64,000 nt of DNA from Acidobacteriota bacterium (lineage in GTDB: Bacteria > Acidobacteriota > Terriglobia > Versatilivoradales > Versatilivoraceae): NCBI GenBank assembly GCA_028875575.1, contig JAPPDF010000088.1, forward strand, positions 1 to 64,000, read 5' to 3'. The notes under the pieces are model-generated. The model saw only the letters and a list, made by a program, of their open reading frames with translations. It searched no databases and was not told the origin of the DNA. This document shows, piece after piece, positions 1 through 7,985 of the stretch; positions within the stretch are counted from its first letter, which is position 1, and the number at the start of each line of letters is the position of its first letter. Both the position numbers and the translations under genes were made by a program.

Positions 1-904
1 GGCTCGGTCGCCCTTTCGTCTCTCCCGAGGAGGGTCTCCTGGCATTTTCCATGGCGATAAGCTTGGCCTTGATCCTGTCAAACTCGGTGGTGTTGATCAC
101 GTACTGCTCCCGTTCCGGAAGAATCTCCTCAATATTCGCCTGAGTCTTCTCGATGCGCTTGTGGGTAGGCGGATGAGTCGAGAACGCCGTGGCCAGCTTG
201 CCCTTCTTTTTCTTCTTCTTGGACTGCAGTTTCTCAAAGAAGGAAACGAACCCGGTGGGGTCGTACCCGGTCTTGTACATGTACTGAAGCCCCAGGTAGT
301 CGGCCTCGGTTTCCGCCTTGCGGCTGAACCGCAGGAACTGCATCGGAATCAGGAAGCTGGATGCATTGTAGATCGCCGACGCAATCCCTCCGCTGAGAAA
401 AATCAGAGGGATCATGGCATAGTTGGCGATGGTGGCCTTGGTTTGCTGCTCGGTGGCGTGCCGGGCGGTCACATGGGCAATCTCGTGGGCCATCACGCCG
501 GCAATCTCGGATTCGCTGTCGGCGGCGGTGATCAGTCCGCTGTTGACGTAGAGGAATCCCCCAGGTAGAGCCATGGCATTGATCTCTTCCGAGTCGATCA
601 CCTTGATGGTGAAGGGCACCTTGGCGTCGGAATTGCGCACCAGGTTCTGGGCGACCCGGTTTATGTACTCGGTGACTTCAGGATCCTCGACAAGCTTGAC
701 TTGACGTTCGATCTGCTGGGAGAGCTGACGGCCCAGAGCGATCTCCTTCTCGATCGAGATGATGTTCAAGTTCCCCTTGTTGACGTTTCGATTCCCGATC
801 TCGTCCAGATCGGAGTTCTTGCGGGCCTTGGCATACGACGGCACACCGCCGGCAAGGCTCAATGTCAAGCAGGGAATGAGCACAAATTTCTTGAGAAACT
901 GCAT
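1..904 (-). CDS. M48 family zinc metalloprotease (BepA/LoiP-like), C-terminus beyond window edge
   Basis: Reads as about 300 residues before running off the window, so the C-terminus is missing. It begins MQFLKKFVLIPCLTLSLAGG, a signal peptide, so the enzyme is exported. The catalytic zinc motif HEIAH is at residues 140-144 inside VMAHEIAHVTARH, and the third zinc ligand is in AETEAD (about residue 198). A hydrophobic stretch follows (about 160-190) and a lysine-rich loop (KKKKKKGK, about 229-236). M48 enzymes of this type degrade misfolded envelope proteins. The ATG at 904 lies 78 bp from a tandem operator (982-1018) that is repeated beside the chaperone and response-regulator genes 1.5 kb away, so it probably belongs to the same envelope-stress regulon. 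The family call is firm; the BepA/LoiP subtype is inferred. Confidence 0.93.
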   Translation of the reverse strand, partial: MQFLKKFVLIPCLTLSLAGGVPSYAKARKNSDLDEIGNRNVNKGNLNIISIEKEIALGRQLSQQIERQVKLVEDPEVTEYINRVAQNLVRNSDAKVPFTIKVIDSEEINAMALPGGFLYVNSGLITAADSESEIAGVMAHEIAHVTARHATEQQTKATIANYAMIPLIFLSGGIASAIYNASSFLIPMQFLRFSRKAETEADYLGLQYMYKTGYDPTGFVSFFEKLQSKKKKKKGKLATAFSTHPPTHKRIEKTQANIEEILPEREQYVINTTEFDRIKAKLIAMENARRPSSGETKGRPS

Positions 905-981
905 GACGCCCTCCTTCTCGGGTTTCATATCCCGTAGATTTGTGGTCCACAGGATCAGATGCCGATCGAGGCGCTAGCGAG

Positions 982-1018
982 GTAAAGAGTCGGTCAACGT
1001 TTCGTAAAGATTCGTCAA
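982..1018. promoter_or_regulatory. CpxR-box-like tandem operator, copy 1
   Basis: Four pentamers lie in one orientation: GTAAA (982), GTCAA (993), GTAAA (1004), GTCAA (1014), spaced 11, 11 and 10 bp. The linkers also resemble those of copy 2 (2499-2535). E. coli CpxR binds GTAAA-N5/6-GTAAA, so about one half-site per helical turn fits an OmpR-family dimer pair. It lies upstream of the M48 protease, whose transcription runs leftward. Confidence 0.75.
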
Positions 1019-1100
1019 GACCGGACCCACTCTTCCAATGGCCTTGCGGAAAGACCATTGGGAGAGGCCCCTAGTATCGGGCTTTCCGATCGCCGGCGGT

Positions 1101-1691
1101 TCAGCGAGCCGCTTGCTGCACGTAGACCAACCTCTGAGTTCGCTCCCGCGGTCCGCCCGTGGTGGTTCTGACCACGGTCATGGTCCTGCCGTCATCGGAG
1201 AGGCTGCGAACTTCCTTTGACTGCATTAGCCCCATGGGGGTTTCCATGCTGGATTCGGTCACCAGCCGATTCCCTTCCCAATAGGTCTTGGACGGTGTGG
1301 ACATGCCGCCGAACCCCGGGTTGGTCGACTCTTTTCCGTCCGTGGCGAACCTGGATGTCCGGACCCGTTCTTCGCCCCCAAAATTCAGGGTTTGTCGGAT
1401 GACGAGCATCCCCTCCTTGTGATCGATGGTCAAGGGACCCCTCAGGCCTCCCCGGCCCATGCGACCCATGCCGCGCCTGCCGGGACCGCCGCCCCTCTGC
1501 CGGCCGCCTTCACGGGATCTGCCGGCCCCGAAACGGCCTGTGCCGGAACCGCGTCCTCCCCTGCCCATCTCACTCCTCTCGGGGTCCAGGATCCAGGTGC
1601 CGGAGAAATTGGGTTTTTCACCCGCCAGCAGCTCCACGGACAGCCCCAAAACCAGGATCGCCGAGAACACCACGGCTCTATTGGTTCCCAT
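1101..1691 (-). CDS. Secreted Gly/Arg-rich protein of unknown function
   Basis: A 196-residue protein with a signal peptide (cleavage near LLAGEKPNF) followed by NFSGTWILDPERSEM, a motif I associate with small secreted acidobacterial proteins. Residues about 43-85 are a Gly/Arg/Met low-complexity stretch, then a C-terminal beta-rich part (LTIDHKEGMLVIRQTLNFGG onward) ending VYVQQAAR. No enzyme motif is visible. It lies between the M48 protease and the Spy-like chaperone, on the same strand. No tandem operator is present directly upstream; a hairpin at 1780-1803 separates it from the chaperone gene, so it may be expressed by partial read-through. An envelope role is inferred from position only. 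RBS: AGGAAGAG lies just upstream of the ATG. Confidence 0.75.
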   Translation of the reverse strand: MGTNRAVVFSAILVLGLSVELLAGEKPNFSGTWILDPERSEMGRGGRGSGTGRFGAGRSREGGRQRGGGPGRRGMGRMGRGGLRGPLTIDHKEGMLVIRQTLNFGGEERVRTSRFATDGKESTNPGFGGMSTPSKTYWEGNRLVTESSMETPMGLMQSKEVRSLSDDGRTMTVVRTTTGGPRERTQRLVYVQQAAR

Positions 1692-1779
1692 CTCTTCCTC
1701 CCTTTTTCAATTTCATTTCTGGTTGACCGCCGATCATTGCGTTCGATCCTCTCCAGTCCGAGCCCACACCAACAAGATT

Positions 1780-1803
1780 GGGCCCGACCGGAGAGTCGGG
1801 CCC
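1780..1803 (-). terminator. Hairpin after the Spy-like gene (probable terminator)
   Basis: A perfect 9-bp stem, GGGCCCGAC / GTCGGGCCC, with a 6-nt loop. On the minus strand it is followed by AATCTTGTT, only moderately T-rich. It starts 50 bp after the Spy-like stop codon, so it would terminate or attenuate transcription into the next gene. Confidence 0.6.
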
Positions 1804-1852
1804 AAACCAACGTTTCCAGAATGGCAAACCCCGTGGGGGCGATGTCCAGCGA

Positions 1853-2398
1853 TTACTCTCCGCCGGGGCCGCCGCCGCGACGCTGGTGTCTGCGTTCCCT
1901 GCGCTCTTCCCAACGGGCCTTAAGCTTCTCTTGAAACGAAGTCCACTTCTGCTGCTGCTCCGGCGTCAGGACATTCTTGACATCCAACCGCGTGTTGGCG
2001 CCGATTGCCACCAACTGTCCCTGGAGCTTTCCCTGCTTGGTGGCCAGAGTGTCGATCTTGGTCGTGTCCCCTGCCTTGACGGCTTCTCCCAGAGCCTTGC
2101 GGTTGGTCCGCAGTTGCTTGCGAATCGGTTTGGATTGATCCCGGGCGGCCTTTCGGATTTTCTTGATGTCGGCCTGTTGGGCTTCGGTCAAACCCAGGAA
2201 CTCGACCATCATCGCACCCCGCATCCCGATCCTGCCCTTGCCGCCGGGACCCTCCCCCCGACCACCTCCACCCCTGAAGCCCGCGAACTGGCCAAACGCG
2301 GATTCCACCAGGAGAATCGACGCCAGAGCGAAGACCGAGACCACCACGCCTCTTGCCAGGATCCTTCCGGTTTGAGTTTTGCTTGAAGTTTGAAACAT
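1853..2398 (-). CDS. Spy/CpxP-like periplasmic chaperone
   Basis: The chosen ATG (2398) has an excellent ribosome site, AAGGAGG 8 nt upstream; an in-frame ATG at 2443 would add 15 residues without one. The 181-residue product starts MFQTSSKTQTG, has a signal peptide ending near ESAFGQ, a Gly-rich segment, then a charged helical region with two LTxxQ-type motifs, LTEAQQADI and LTPEQQQKW, the signature of the Spy/CpxP/CnrX fold. Such proteins are ATP-independent periplasmic chaperones and, as CpxP, repress the Cpx sensor. The gene is divergent from a CpxR/CpxA-like pair and shares the operator at 2499-2535. Whether it inhibits the neighbouring sensor is inference. Confidence 0.9.
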   Translation of the reverse strand: MFQTSSKTQTGRILARGVVVSVFALASILLVESAFGQFAGFRGGGGRGEGPGGKGRIGMRGAMMVEFLGLTEAQQADIKKIRKAARDQSKPIRKQLRTNRKALGEAVKAGDTTKIDTLATKQGKLQGQLVAIGANTRLDVKNVLTPEQQQKWTSFQEKLKARWEERRERRHQRRGGGPGGE

Positions 2399-2498
2399 TG
2401 GAATTTCCTCCTTTTCTGGAATTTTCAAGAGCCTTGACAGCAACCTCGCTCCTCGCCTGACTCTTACCCATATATACGTCGCTCCCGGGGAAGGGGGT

Positions 2499-2535
2499 GT
2501 AAAGAGTGCGTCAGCGTTCTGTAGAGTTTTGTCAA
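2499..2535. promoter_or_regulatory. CpxR-box-like tandem operator, copy 2 (divergent promoter region)
   Basis: GTAAA (2499), GTCAG (2510), GTAGA (2521), GTCAA (2531): spacings of 11, 11 and 10 bp, identical to copy 1 at 982-1018, with matching linker bases (GAGT, CGTT). It lies 101 bp upstream of the chaperone ATG and 97 bp upstream of the regulator ATG. On the minus strand TATATA (2471-2476) is a possible -10 for the chaperone; on the plus strand TTATAC (2585-2590) could serve the regulator. Neither has a good -35, as expected for activated promoters. Confidence 0.78.
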
Positions 2536-2631
2536 TCCGTTTTCTTGACAGTTGAGGTGCACCGATCCAAAACAGTACCCTTAGTTATACGGAGGCATAC
2601 CGGACCGCGCCCACCACCTGTCGGGGTCACC

Positions 2632-3336
2632 ATGGATCGTTTGCTGGTCGTCGATGACGATACCGAATTGTGTTCGCTGGTCACCAGATATCTGGAAGCG
2701 GAAGGGTTTCAGGTGGACTCCGTCAACCACGGGCAGGAGGGCATCGAACGAGCCCTCTCGGGCGATTACTCGCTGGTAGTGCTGGACGTGATGCTGCCCG
2801 GCGTCAACGGTTTCGACGTCTTGCGCCGCATCCGAGCTGAATCGCGCATCCCGGTGCTCATGCTGTCGGCCAGAGCCGAGGACGTGGAGAGAATCGTGGG
2901 ACTTGAGATCGGCGCCGACGATTACCTGGGAAAGCCCTTCAATCCACACGAACTGGTTGCGCGCATCCGGGCCGTTTCCCGCCGCTCCCGTCCCAACAGA
3001 GAGCTCGAGCCCGACACCGATCGTCATCCGCTCCTGAGAGTGGGAGACATCGAGCTGGACAGGAATGCCTGGAAAGTAATGCGAAACGGCCAACCGGTGG
3101 TGCTGACCACGCTGGAGTTCAACCTCCTTGATATGCTGCTCAGGTCGGCCGGACAGGTGTTGCCCCGTGAGGAGTTGGTTCAGACCCTGCTGGAACGCGA
3201 GTTCGACCCCTTCGACCGCAGCATCGACATGCACGTCAGCAACCTGAGGAAGAAACTGGGCCGTCACGTCAATGGAGTCGAACGAATCAAATCGGTCCGC
3301 GGAGTCGGCTACGTCTATCCCAATCCCGGACCTTAG
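2632..3336 (+). CDS. OmpR-family response regulator (CpxR-like)
   Basis: A 234-residue two-domain regulator. The receiver domain has the acidic pocket DDD (8-10), phosphoacceptor D52 in LDVMLPG, S79 and K101 (KPF). The C-terminal winged helix shows LTTLEFNLLDMLL, DRSIDMHVSNLRKKLG and IKSVRGVGYVY, diagnostic of the OmpR/PhoB DNA-binding domain. The ATG at 2632 is chosen because the receiver starts at once (MDRLLVVDDD); GGGG lies 6 nt upstream. The sensor kinase follows 26 bp downstream, and the operator 97 bp upstream suggests autoregulation. The CpxR assignment rests on domain type, the paired kinase, the divergent Spy-like gene and the GTAAA-type operator. Confidence 0.95.
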   Translation: MDRLLVVDDDTELCSLVTRYLEAEGFQVDSVNHGQEGIERALSGDYSLVVLDVMLPGVNGFDVLRRIRAESRIPVLMLSARAEDVERIVGLEIGADDYLGKPFNPHELVARIRAVSRRSRPNRELEPDTDRHPLLRVGDIELDRNAWKVMRNGQPVVLTTLEFNLLDMLLRSAGQVLPREELVQTLLEREFDPFDRSIDMHVSNLRKKLGRHVNGVERIKSVRGVGYVYPNPGP

Positions 3337-3362
3337 GAACAGGGAACAGACTAATTGGAATC

Positions 3363-4814
3363 ATGCGTAGTCTCGTACTGAAAATCTTCATCTGGTTCTG
3401 GGCAGCCATGGCCCTGGTGGGCATGGCCCTCTATTTCACTACCCGAGCCACCATCTCGGAGCAGGTCGAGCGCCGGGAGCGCCAATGGATCGGGATGACC
3501 ATGCCCCTGGTTGCGCAACGGGCGGCCGACATTCTGGAAAGGGACGGCCCCTCGGGCCTGAGGCGAAACATCAATCGACTCAATCGCCGGCGTCGTTTCA
3601 ATGTCTCCTTCCTCAACGAAGCGGGAGAGCTCCTGGCCGGGCCGGTTCCATCAAGTCGGGTCAGGAACCTGGCGGCCAGGGCCGCGCGAAGCAACGATCG
3701 CCTGGTGGAGATCGTACAGGGAGAACGCCTGGTGGCCCAGAGCGTGGTCTCGCCCGCCGGCCGCCGGTTCGTCCTGGCGGGAGACATCCGGGCCCGACTT
3801 CCGGGAAACCCACCCGGACGCCCCCGGCGGCCGCTACCCATCCTCAGAGCCCTGGGCATTCTGGACGCCGACATCCAGACCCAGGTGCTTCGCATCCTGG
3901 CCGTGTTTCTGACGGCCGGACTGGTCTGCTATGGCCTGGCCTGTTATCTGACCGCTCCCCTGAAGAAGCTTCGGACAGCGACCCGGAAACTGGCGGACGG
4001 GGACCTGGCCGCCAGGGTCGGAAAAGCGCCGGGCGGCCGCCAAGACGAACTGACCGAACTCGGCCACGATTTCGACCAAATGGCCGAACGCATCCAGATC
4101 ATGGTGGGAGCTCAGCGTCGCCTGTTGAGTGACATCTCCCACGAGCTACGCTCGCCCCTGGCTCGCCTCAATGTGGCCTTGGCGCTGATTCGCCAACGCA
4201 TGAAGGGTCGATCCGACGATGAACTGGACCGTATTGAGCTGGAAGCGGGACGCCTCAACGAGCTTATAGGCCACCTGCTGACTCTCAGCCGCATCGAGAG
4301 CGGCACGATGGCGCCGGCCCGCAACGACATTGCCCTGGACCAACTGGTGGCGGAGGTGGTGGCCGATGCCGAATACGAAGCCCGCGGTTCGGGAAAGGCC
4401 GTACGCATCCTCTGCAGCCAGGCCTGCGTGGCCCTGGGCAATCGAGAGTTGTTGAGAAGCGCCGTTGAGAACGTGGTCCGAAACGCCGTCTACTACACCG
4501 CGGACGAAACCGCGGTCGAGGTTGAACTGAAACTGGCTGGAGCGAACCGGGACATGGCCGTGATTACGGTTCGCGACAGGGGAGACGGAGTGCGCGAGTC
4601 GGAACTCGGCGAGATCTTTCGACCCTTCTACCGGGTGGCCGCGGCCCGGGAACGACAGAGCGGCGGCACCGGACTGGGGCTGACCATCACCCGGCAGGCC
4701 GTGCAGTTGCACAACGGCTCCGTGGCCGCTTCCAACGCCTCCGGAGGAGGGCTGCGAATTGAAATACGACTGCCCGCCCGTCCGGGAAGCACGGGCTCGG
4801 CCGAGCCACTGTAG
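3363..4814 (+). CDS. CpxA-like sensor histidine kinase
   Basis: A 483-residue membrane kinase: TM1 at about 7-25, a periplasmic sensor (about 30-174) rich in Arg, TM2 at about 177-197, a HAMP linker (about 198-250), a HisKA domain with the phosphorylated H260 in SDISHELRSPL, then a HATPase domain with the N box (ENVVRNAVYYT), VRDRGDGV and GGTGLGL boxes. It should autophosphorylate and phosphorylate the upstream regulator. The layout is that of CpxA. It is cotranscribed with the regulator (26-bp gap). No terminator is evident; an intergenic repeat follows. Confidence 0.95.
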   Translation: MRSLVLKIFIWFWAAMALVGMALYFTTRATISEQVERRERQWIGMTMPLVAQRAADILERDGPSGLRRNINRLNRRRRFNVSFLNEAGELLAGPVPSSRVRNLAARAARSNDRLVEIVQGERLVAQSVVSPAGRRFVLAGDIRARLPGNPPGRPRRPLPILRALGILDADIQTQVLRILAVFLTAGLVCYGLACYLTAPLKKLRTATRKLADGDLAARVGKAPGGRQDELTELGHDFDQMAERIQIMVGAQRRLLSDISHELRSPLARLNVALALIRQRMKGRSDDELDRIELEAGRLNELIGHLLTLSRIESGTMAPARNDIALDQLVAEVVADAEYEARGSGKAVRILCSQACVALGNRELLRSAVENVVRNAVYYTADETAVEVELKLAGANRDMAVITVRDRGDGVRESELGEIFRPFYRVAAARERQSGGTGLGLTITRQAVQLHNGSVAASNASGGGLRIEIRLPARPGSTGSAEPL

Positions 4815-4879
4815 CCGGGGAAAATGTTTCGCTGAGCAGGCTCGCCGTCCGTGGCGCTTCCTTGACAGATCCGTCGCTG

Positions 4880-4990
4880 AAAGGATATCTGTGAGGGCTT
4901 CAGCGGCTTCCATGGGCTGGCGCCCACGGCTATGTGCTGCGGCCGCCCTGGCGGCTTACCGAAACCCCTGGGATTGCACCCAGGGGAATT
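4880..4990. repeat. REP-like intergenic element with three hairpins
   Basis: Between the kinase and the crotonase operon lie three consecutive inverted repeats: about 4910-4928 (CCATGGGC / GCCCACGG, one mismatch), a GC-rich arm near 4939-4958 (GCGGCCGCC / GGCGGC), and a perfect 8-bp stem at 4965-4986 (CCCCTGGG / CCCAGGGG). There is no T-run, so it is not a typical terminator. A promoter-like TTGACA (4862-4867) followed 17 nt later by ATATCT precedes it and could serve the downstream operon. Confidence 0.5.
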
Positions 4991-5059
4991 GTCCTGGTAT
5001 GACCCTATCCGCAATCGATTCGAAATTGGCTGGTTCCTGCCACCGATTTCAGGGCTGAC

Positions 5060-5848
5060 TTGAATCCAATGGACGACATTCTCCTGACCCGGCGGGAAAA
5101 AGACATCGCAACGGTTATTCTCAACCGCCCGCACAAGCTGAACGCGCTCAGCCGGGAGTTGTGGCTGCGGGTGGGAAAGGCGATGCAAGAGCTTTCCTCG
5201 GATGAGGCGCTGCGCTGCATTGTCCTGCGCGGAGCCGGCGAAAAGGCCTTCTCGCCGGGTGCCGATATCTCCGAATTCTCGGCGCACCGCTCTAATCGCC
5301 AGCAGGCACGGGCTTACGGCGCCCTGATCCAGGAAGCCATGCAATCCATCAGGGACTGCCAACATCCGGTTATCGCCATGATCCAGGGTGTATGCGTCGG
5401 CGGGGGTCTGGAGTTGGCGTCCATGTGCGACCTCCGGATCTGCGGGGAATCCAGCCGATTCGGAGTGCCTGTCAATCGGATCGCCATCACCATGGCCTAC
5501 CCTGAAATCCGGGCTCTAATCGACCTGGTGGGCCGGGCAACGGCCCTGGAGATTCTTCTGGAGGGGCGGGTCTTCGGATCCCAAGAGGCCAAGGCCAAGG
5601 GCCTGGTCACCCGCGTGGTTGCCGACGGCGAGGTCGAAAAGGAAACCTACGCCACCGCTCGCCGCATCGCGGACGGGGCCCCCTTGGCCAACCGCCTGCA
5701 CAAGAGATTTGCCTACCGCCTCCTGGATCCCAAGCCGCTGACCGAGGCTGAAGTGGACCAGGGTTTCGAGATTGTCGGCACCGAGGACCACCGGGAAGGA
5801 TACCGGGCCTTCCTCACCAAGACCAAGCCGCGATTCAAGGCCGGTTGA
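5060..5848 (+). CDS. Enoyl-CoA hydratase/isomerase (crotonase) family protein
   Basis: A 262-residue crotonase fold. The oxyanion-hole segments are GADISEF (67-73) and GVCVGGGLELASMCD (110-124). The first catalytic Glu is present (E118 in GGGLELA), but the second is replaced by Val (V138 in FGVPVNR, where hydratases have PE), so it may be a racemase, isomerase or other crotonase rather than a classical hydratase. The start is TTG at 5060 with AGGG 5 nt upstream; ATG at 5069 is the alternative. It is followed directly by a CaiB-type CoA-transferase, which suggests metabolism of a CoA-activated acid. Confidence 0.9.
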   Translation: MNPMDDILLTRREKDIATVILNRPHKLNALSRELWLRVGKAMQELSSDEALRCIVLRGAGEKAFSPGADISEFSAHRSNRQQARAYGALIQEAMQSIRDCQHPVIAMIQGVCVGGGLELASMCDLRICGESSRFGVPVNRIAITMAYPEIRALIDLVGRATALEILLEGRVFGSQEAKAKGLVTRVVADGEVEKETYATARRIADGAPLANRLHKRFAYRLLDPKPLTEAEVDQGFEIVGTEDHREGYRAFLTKTKPRFKAG

Positions 5849-5850
5849 CC

Positions 5851-7095
5851 ATGAACCCGCAGCCAACCTCCGATCGCACCGGTCCCCTGCTCGGCATGAA
5901 AGTCCTGGAAGCCAGCCACGTCATGGCCGGTCCCACCTGTGGATTGATGCTGGCCGATCTGGGAGCGGACGTCGTCAAAGTGGAGCGCCTCCCCGGAGGC
6001 GACGACACCCGGCGCGCCGTTCCACCCGAGATCCAGGGAGAGTCGGCTGCATTCTTGATGATGAACCGCAACAAGCGCGGCATCGGACTCAATCTGAAGT
6101 CCGAGAAAGGGCGGGAGGTCTTCCGCCGCCTGGCCGGAAACAGCGACGTCGTCATCGAAAACTTTCGCAAGGGCATGATGGAGGCGCTGGGTCTGGGCTA
6201 TGACCGGTTGAAATCGGATCATCCCGGACTCATCTACTGCTCCCTGTCGGGCTTCGGACAGACGGGGCCCTATGCCGACCGGGGAGGATTCGATCTCATT
6301 GCCCAGGGAATGAGCGGATTGATGAGCATTACCGGTGAAGGGCCCGGGAGGGCTCCGGTAAAGGTTGGGGCCCCAATGACGGATATCACCGCAGGCATCC
6401 TGGCGGCCCTTGGAATCGTTGCGGCCTATGCTCACCGGCAGCGGACCGGAGAGGGGCAACTGGTGGACACGTCCCTGCTGGAAGCCGGAATCGTTCACAC
6501 CTACTGGCAGTCGGCAATCTATCTGGCGACGGGTATCTCCCCAACCGCGATGGGGTCGGCCCATCCCCTGATGGCTCCCTACCAATCGTTTGAAACCCGG
6601 GATGGCTGGGTCAACGTTGGGGCCGCCAACCAGGCCAACTGGGAGCGGCTGCTGGAGGCTCTCGGAGCATCGGAACTGGGACGCGATCCGCGATTCGCCG
6701 ACAATGCCGGGCGTATGAATCACCTGGCCGCGCTGGTCGAGCAGTTGACTCCCTACTTTCGATCTCGAACCACCGCTTCATGGCTGGAAAAGTTCCAAGC
6801 CGCGGGGATCCCGGCAGGACCGGTGCTCTCCATCGCGGCCATGCATGCCGACCCGCAAGTGAAGGCGCGCCGCATGGTGACCGACGTCCCGCACAGTCGG
6901 TTGGGTCAGGTAGCAACCTTGGGGACGCCGGTCAAGTTTTCGGCGACGCCGACCTCGTTGACCCGAGGAGCGCCGCTGCTGGGAGAGCACACTCGGGATG
7001 TGATGCGCGAAGTCGGTTACAGCGATAGAGAAACCGAACTACTCGAAGCCCAAGGCGCCATTCTCAGCGACCGGACAAAATGTGACGATCAATAA
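5851..7095 (+). CDS. CaiB/BaiF family (class III) CoA-transferase
   Basis: A 414-residue protein with family hallmarks: LADLGADVVKVERLPGGDDTR near the N-terminus, RNKRGIGLNLKS, and the catalytic Asp in RGGFDLIAQGMSG (D148), which forms the acyl-aspartyl intermediate. C-terminal FXR-type motifs (GDPRF-like, RDPRFADNAGR) are also present. ATG 5851 lies 2 nt after the crotonase stop, and its own stop overlaps the next ATG (TAATG), indicating translational coupling. It probably moves CoA between carboxylic acids for the neighbouring crotonase; the substrate is unknown. An in-frame TTG at 5845 is a less likely start. Confidence 0.93.
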   Translation: MNPQPTSDRTGPLLGMKVLEASHVMAGPTCGLMLADLGADVVKVERLPGGDDTRRAVPPEIQGESAAFLMMNRNKRGIGLNLKSEKGREVFRRLAGNSDVVIENFRKGMMEALGLGYDRLKSDHPGLIYCSLSGFGQTGPYADRGGFDLIAQGMSGLMSITGEGPGRAPVKVGAPMTDITAGILAALGIVAAYAHRQRTGEGQLVDTSLLEAGIVHTYWQSAIYLATGISPTAMGSAHPLMAPYQSFETRDGWVNVGAANQANWERLLEALGASELGRDPRFADNAGRMNHLAALVEQLTPYFRSRTTASWLEKFQAAGIPAGPVLSIAAMHADPQVKARRMVTDVPHSRLGQVATLGTPVKFSATPTSLTRGAPLLGEHTRDVMREVGYSDRETELLEAQGAILSDRTKCDDQ

Positions 7096-7952
7096 TGCCC
7101 ATGACCAAACGAAAATTCGGCTGGACTGGCGTTGAGGTTCCGATTATCGGCCAGGGGACCTGGATGATCGAAGGCAGTCAGGCTCAGGAGCAGCGGGCCG
7201 TGGCGGCCCTGCAACTGGGGCTTGACCTGGGGCTGACTCACATCGATACCGCCGAGATGTACGGTAACGGCCGGGCGGAAGAGTTGACGGCGGAAGCAAT
7301 CGGCGCCAGGAGGAGCGATGTCTTTCTGGTGAGCAAGGTGCTCCCCTACAACGCTTCCTACGACGGAACCCTGAGGGCCTGCGAGCGAAGTCTGAAGCGG
7401 CTTCAAACGGACAGCCTGGACCTGTACCTGCTCCACTGGAGCGGCCGTCACCCCATCCGGGAAACCATGCGAGCCATGGAAACCCTGGTGCAGCGGGGTT
7501 GCGTCCGGTTCATCGGGGTCAGCAACCTGGACTTGGAGGAATTGAAAGAAGCCCAGCAAGCGCTGCGCCATGAACGACTGGCCTGCAACCAGGTGCTCTA
7601 CCACCTTGGGGACCGGGGCATCGAGTACGGGCTTCTCCCCTACTGCGCCGAGCAACAGATCGCCGTGGTGGCTTACAGCCCCTTCGGCCATTCAAGCTTC
7701 CCTTCGCCGGGAAGCAGAGGTGGAGGGGTGTTGGCGGCCATCGCCCGGAAACAGGGACGAACGGCCAGGCAGGTGGTTCTGAACTTCCTGACCCGCCATC
7801 CGGAAGTGTTCACCATTCCCAAGGCGAGCCGGGAGGAACATGTAAGGGAAAACAGCCGGTCCCTGGATTGGGAACTCTCCAGCGAGGACTTCAAGTCCAT
7901 CGATCAAGCCTTTCCCGCTCCCGACCACGAGGTGCCGCTCGGCATGCTCTGA
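7095..7952 (+). CDS. Aldo/keto reductase
   Basis: A 285-residue (beta/alpha)8 NADPH-dependent oxidoreductase. The catalytic tetrad is visible: D51 and Y56 in HIDTAEMYG, K81 in LVSKVLPYN and H114 in YLLHWSG. The C-terminal cofactor region reads IPKASREEHVREN. The length is normal for bacterial YafB/YeaE-type reductases. Its ATG overlaps the CoA-transferase stop by one base, making it the third gene of the operon. The link between an aldehyde/ketone reductase and the CoA genes is not obvious. Confidence 0.95.
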   Translation: MPMTKRKFGWTGVEVPIIGQGTWMIEGSQAQEQRAVAALQLGLDLGLTHIDTAEMYGNGRAEELTAEAIGARRSDVFLVSKVLPYNASYDGTLRACERSLKRLQTDSLDLYLLHWSGRHPIRETMRAMETLVQRGCVRFIGVSNLDLEELKEAQQALRHERLACNQVLYHLGDRGIEYGLLPYCAEQQIAVVAYSPFGHSSFPSPGSRGGGVLAAIARKQGRTARQVVLNFLTRHPEVFTIPKASREEHVRENSRSLDWELSSEDFKSIDQAFPAPDHEVPLGML

Positions 7953-7960
7953 CCCGACCG

Positions 7961-7985
7961 GATGGCAGCCCGCATTTCTCAGCCG
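7961..7985. repeat. Solo end of the CCCGCATTTCTC element at convergent gene ends
   Basis: The plus strand reads CAGCCCGCATTTCTCAGCC. It matches the terminal sequence of the MITE-like elements at 10472, 17501 and 19267. On the minus strand its TGAGAAATGCGGG supplies the TGA stop of the HpcH/HpaI aldolase. Confidence 0.6.
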
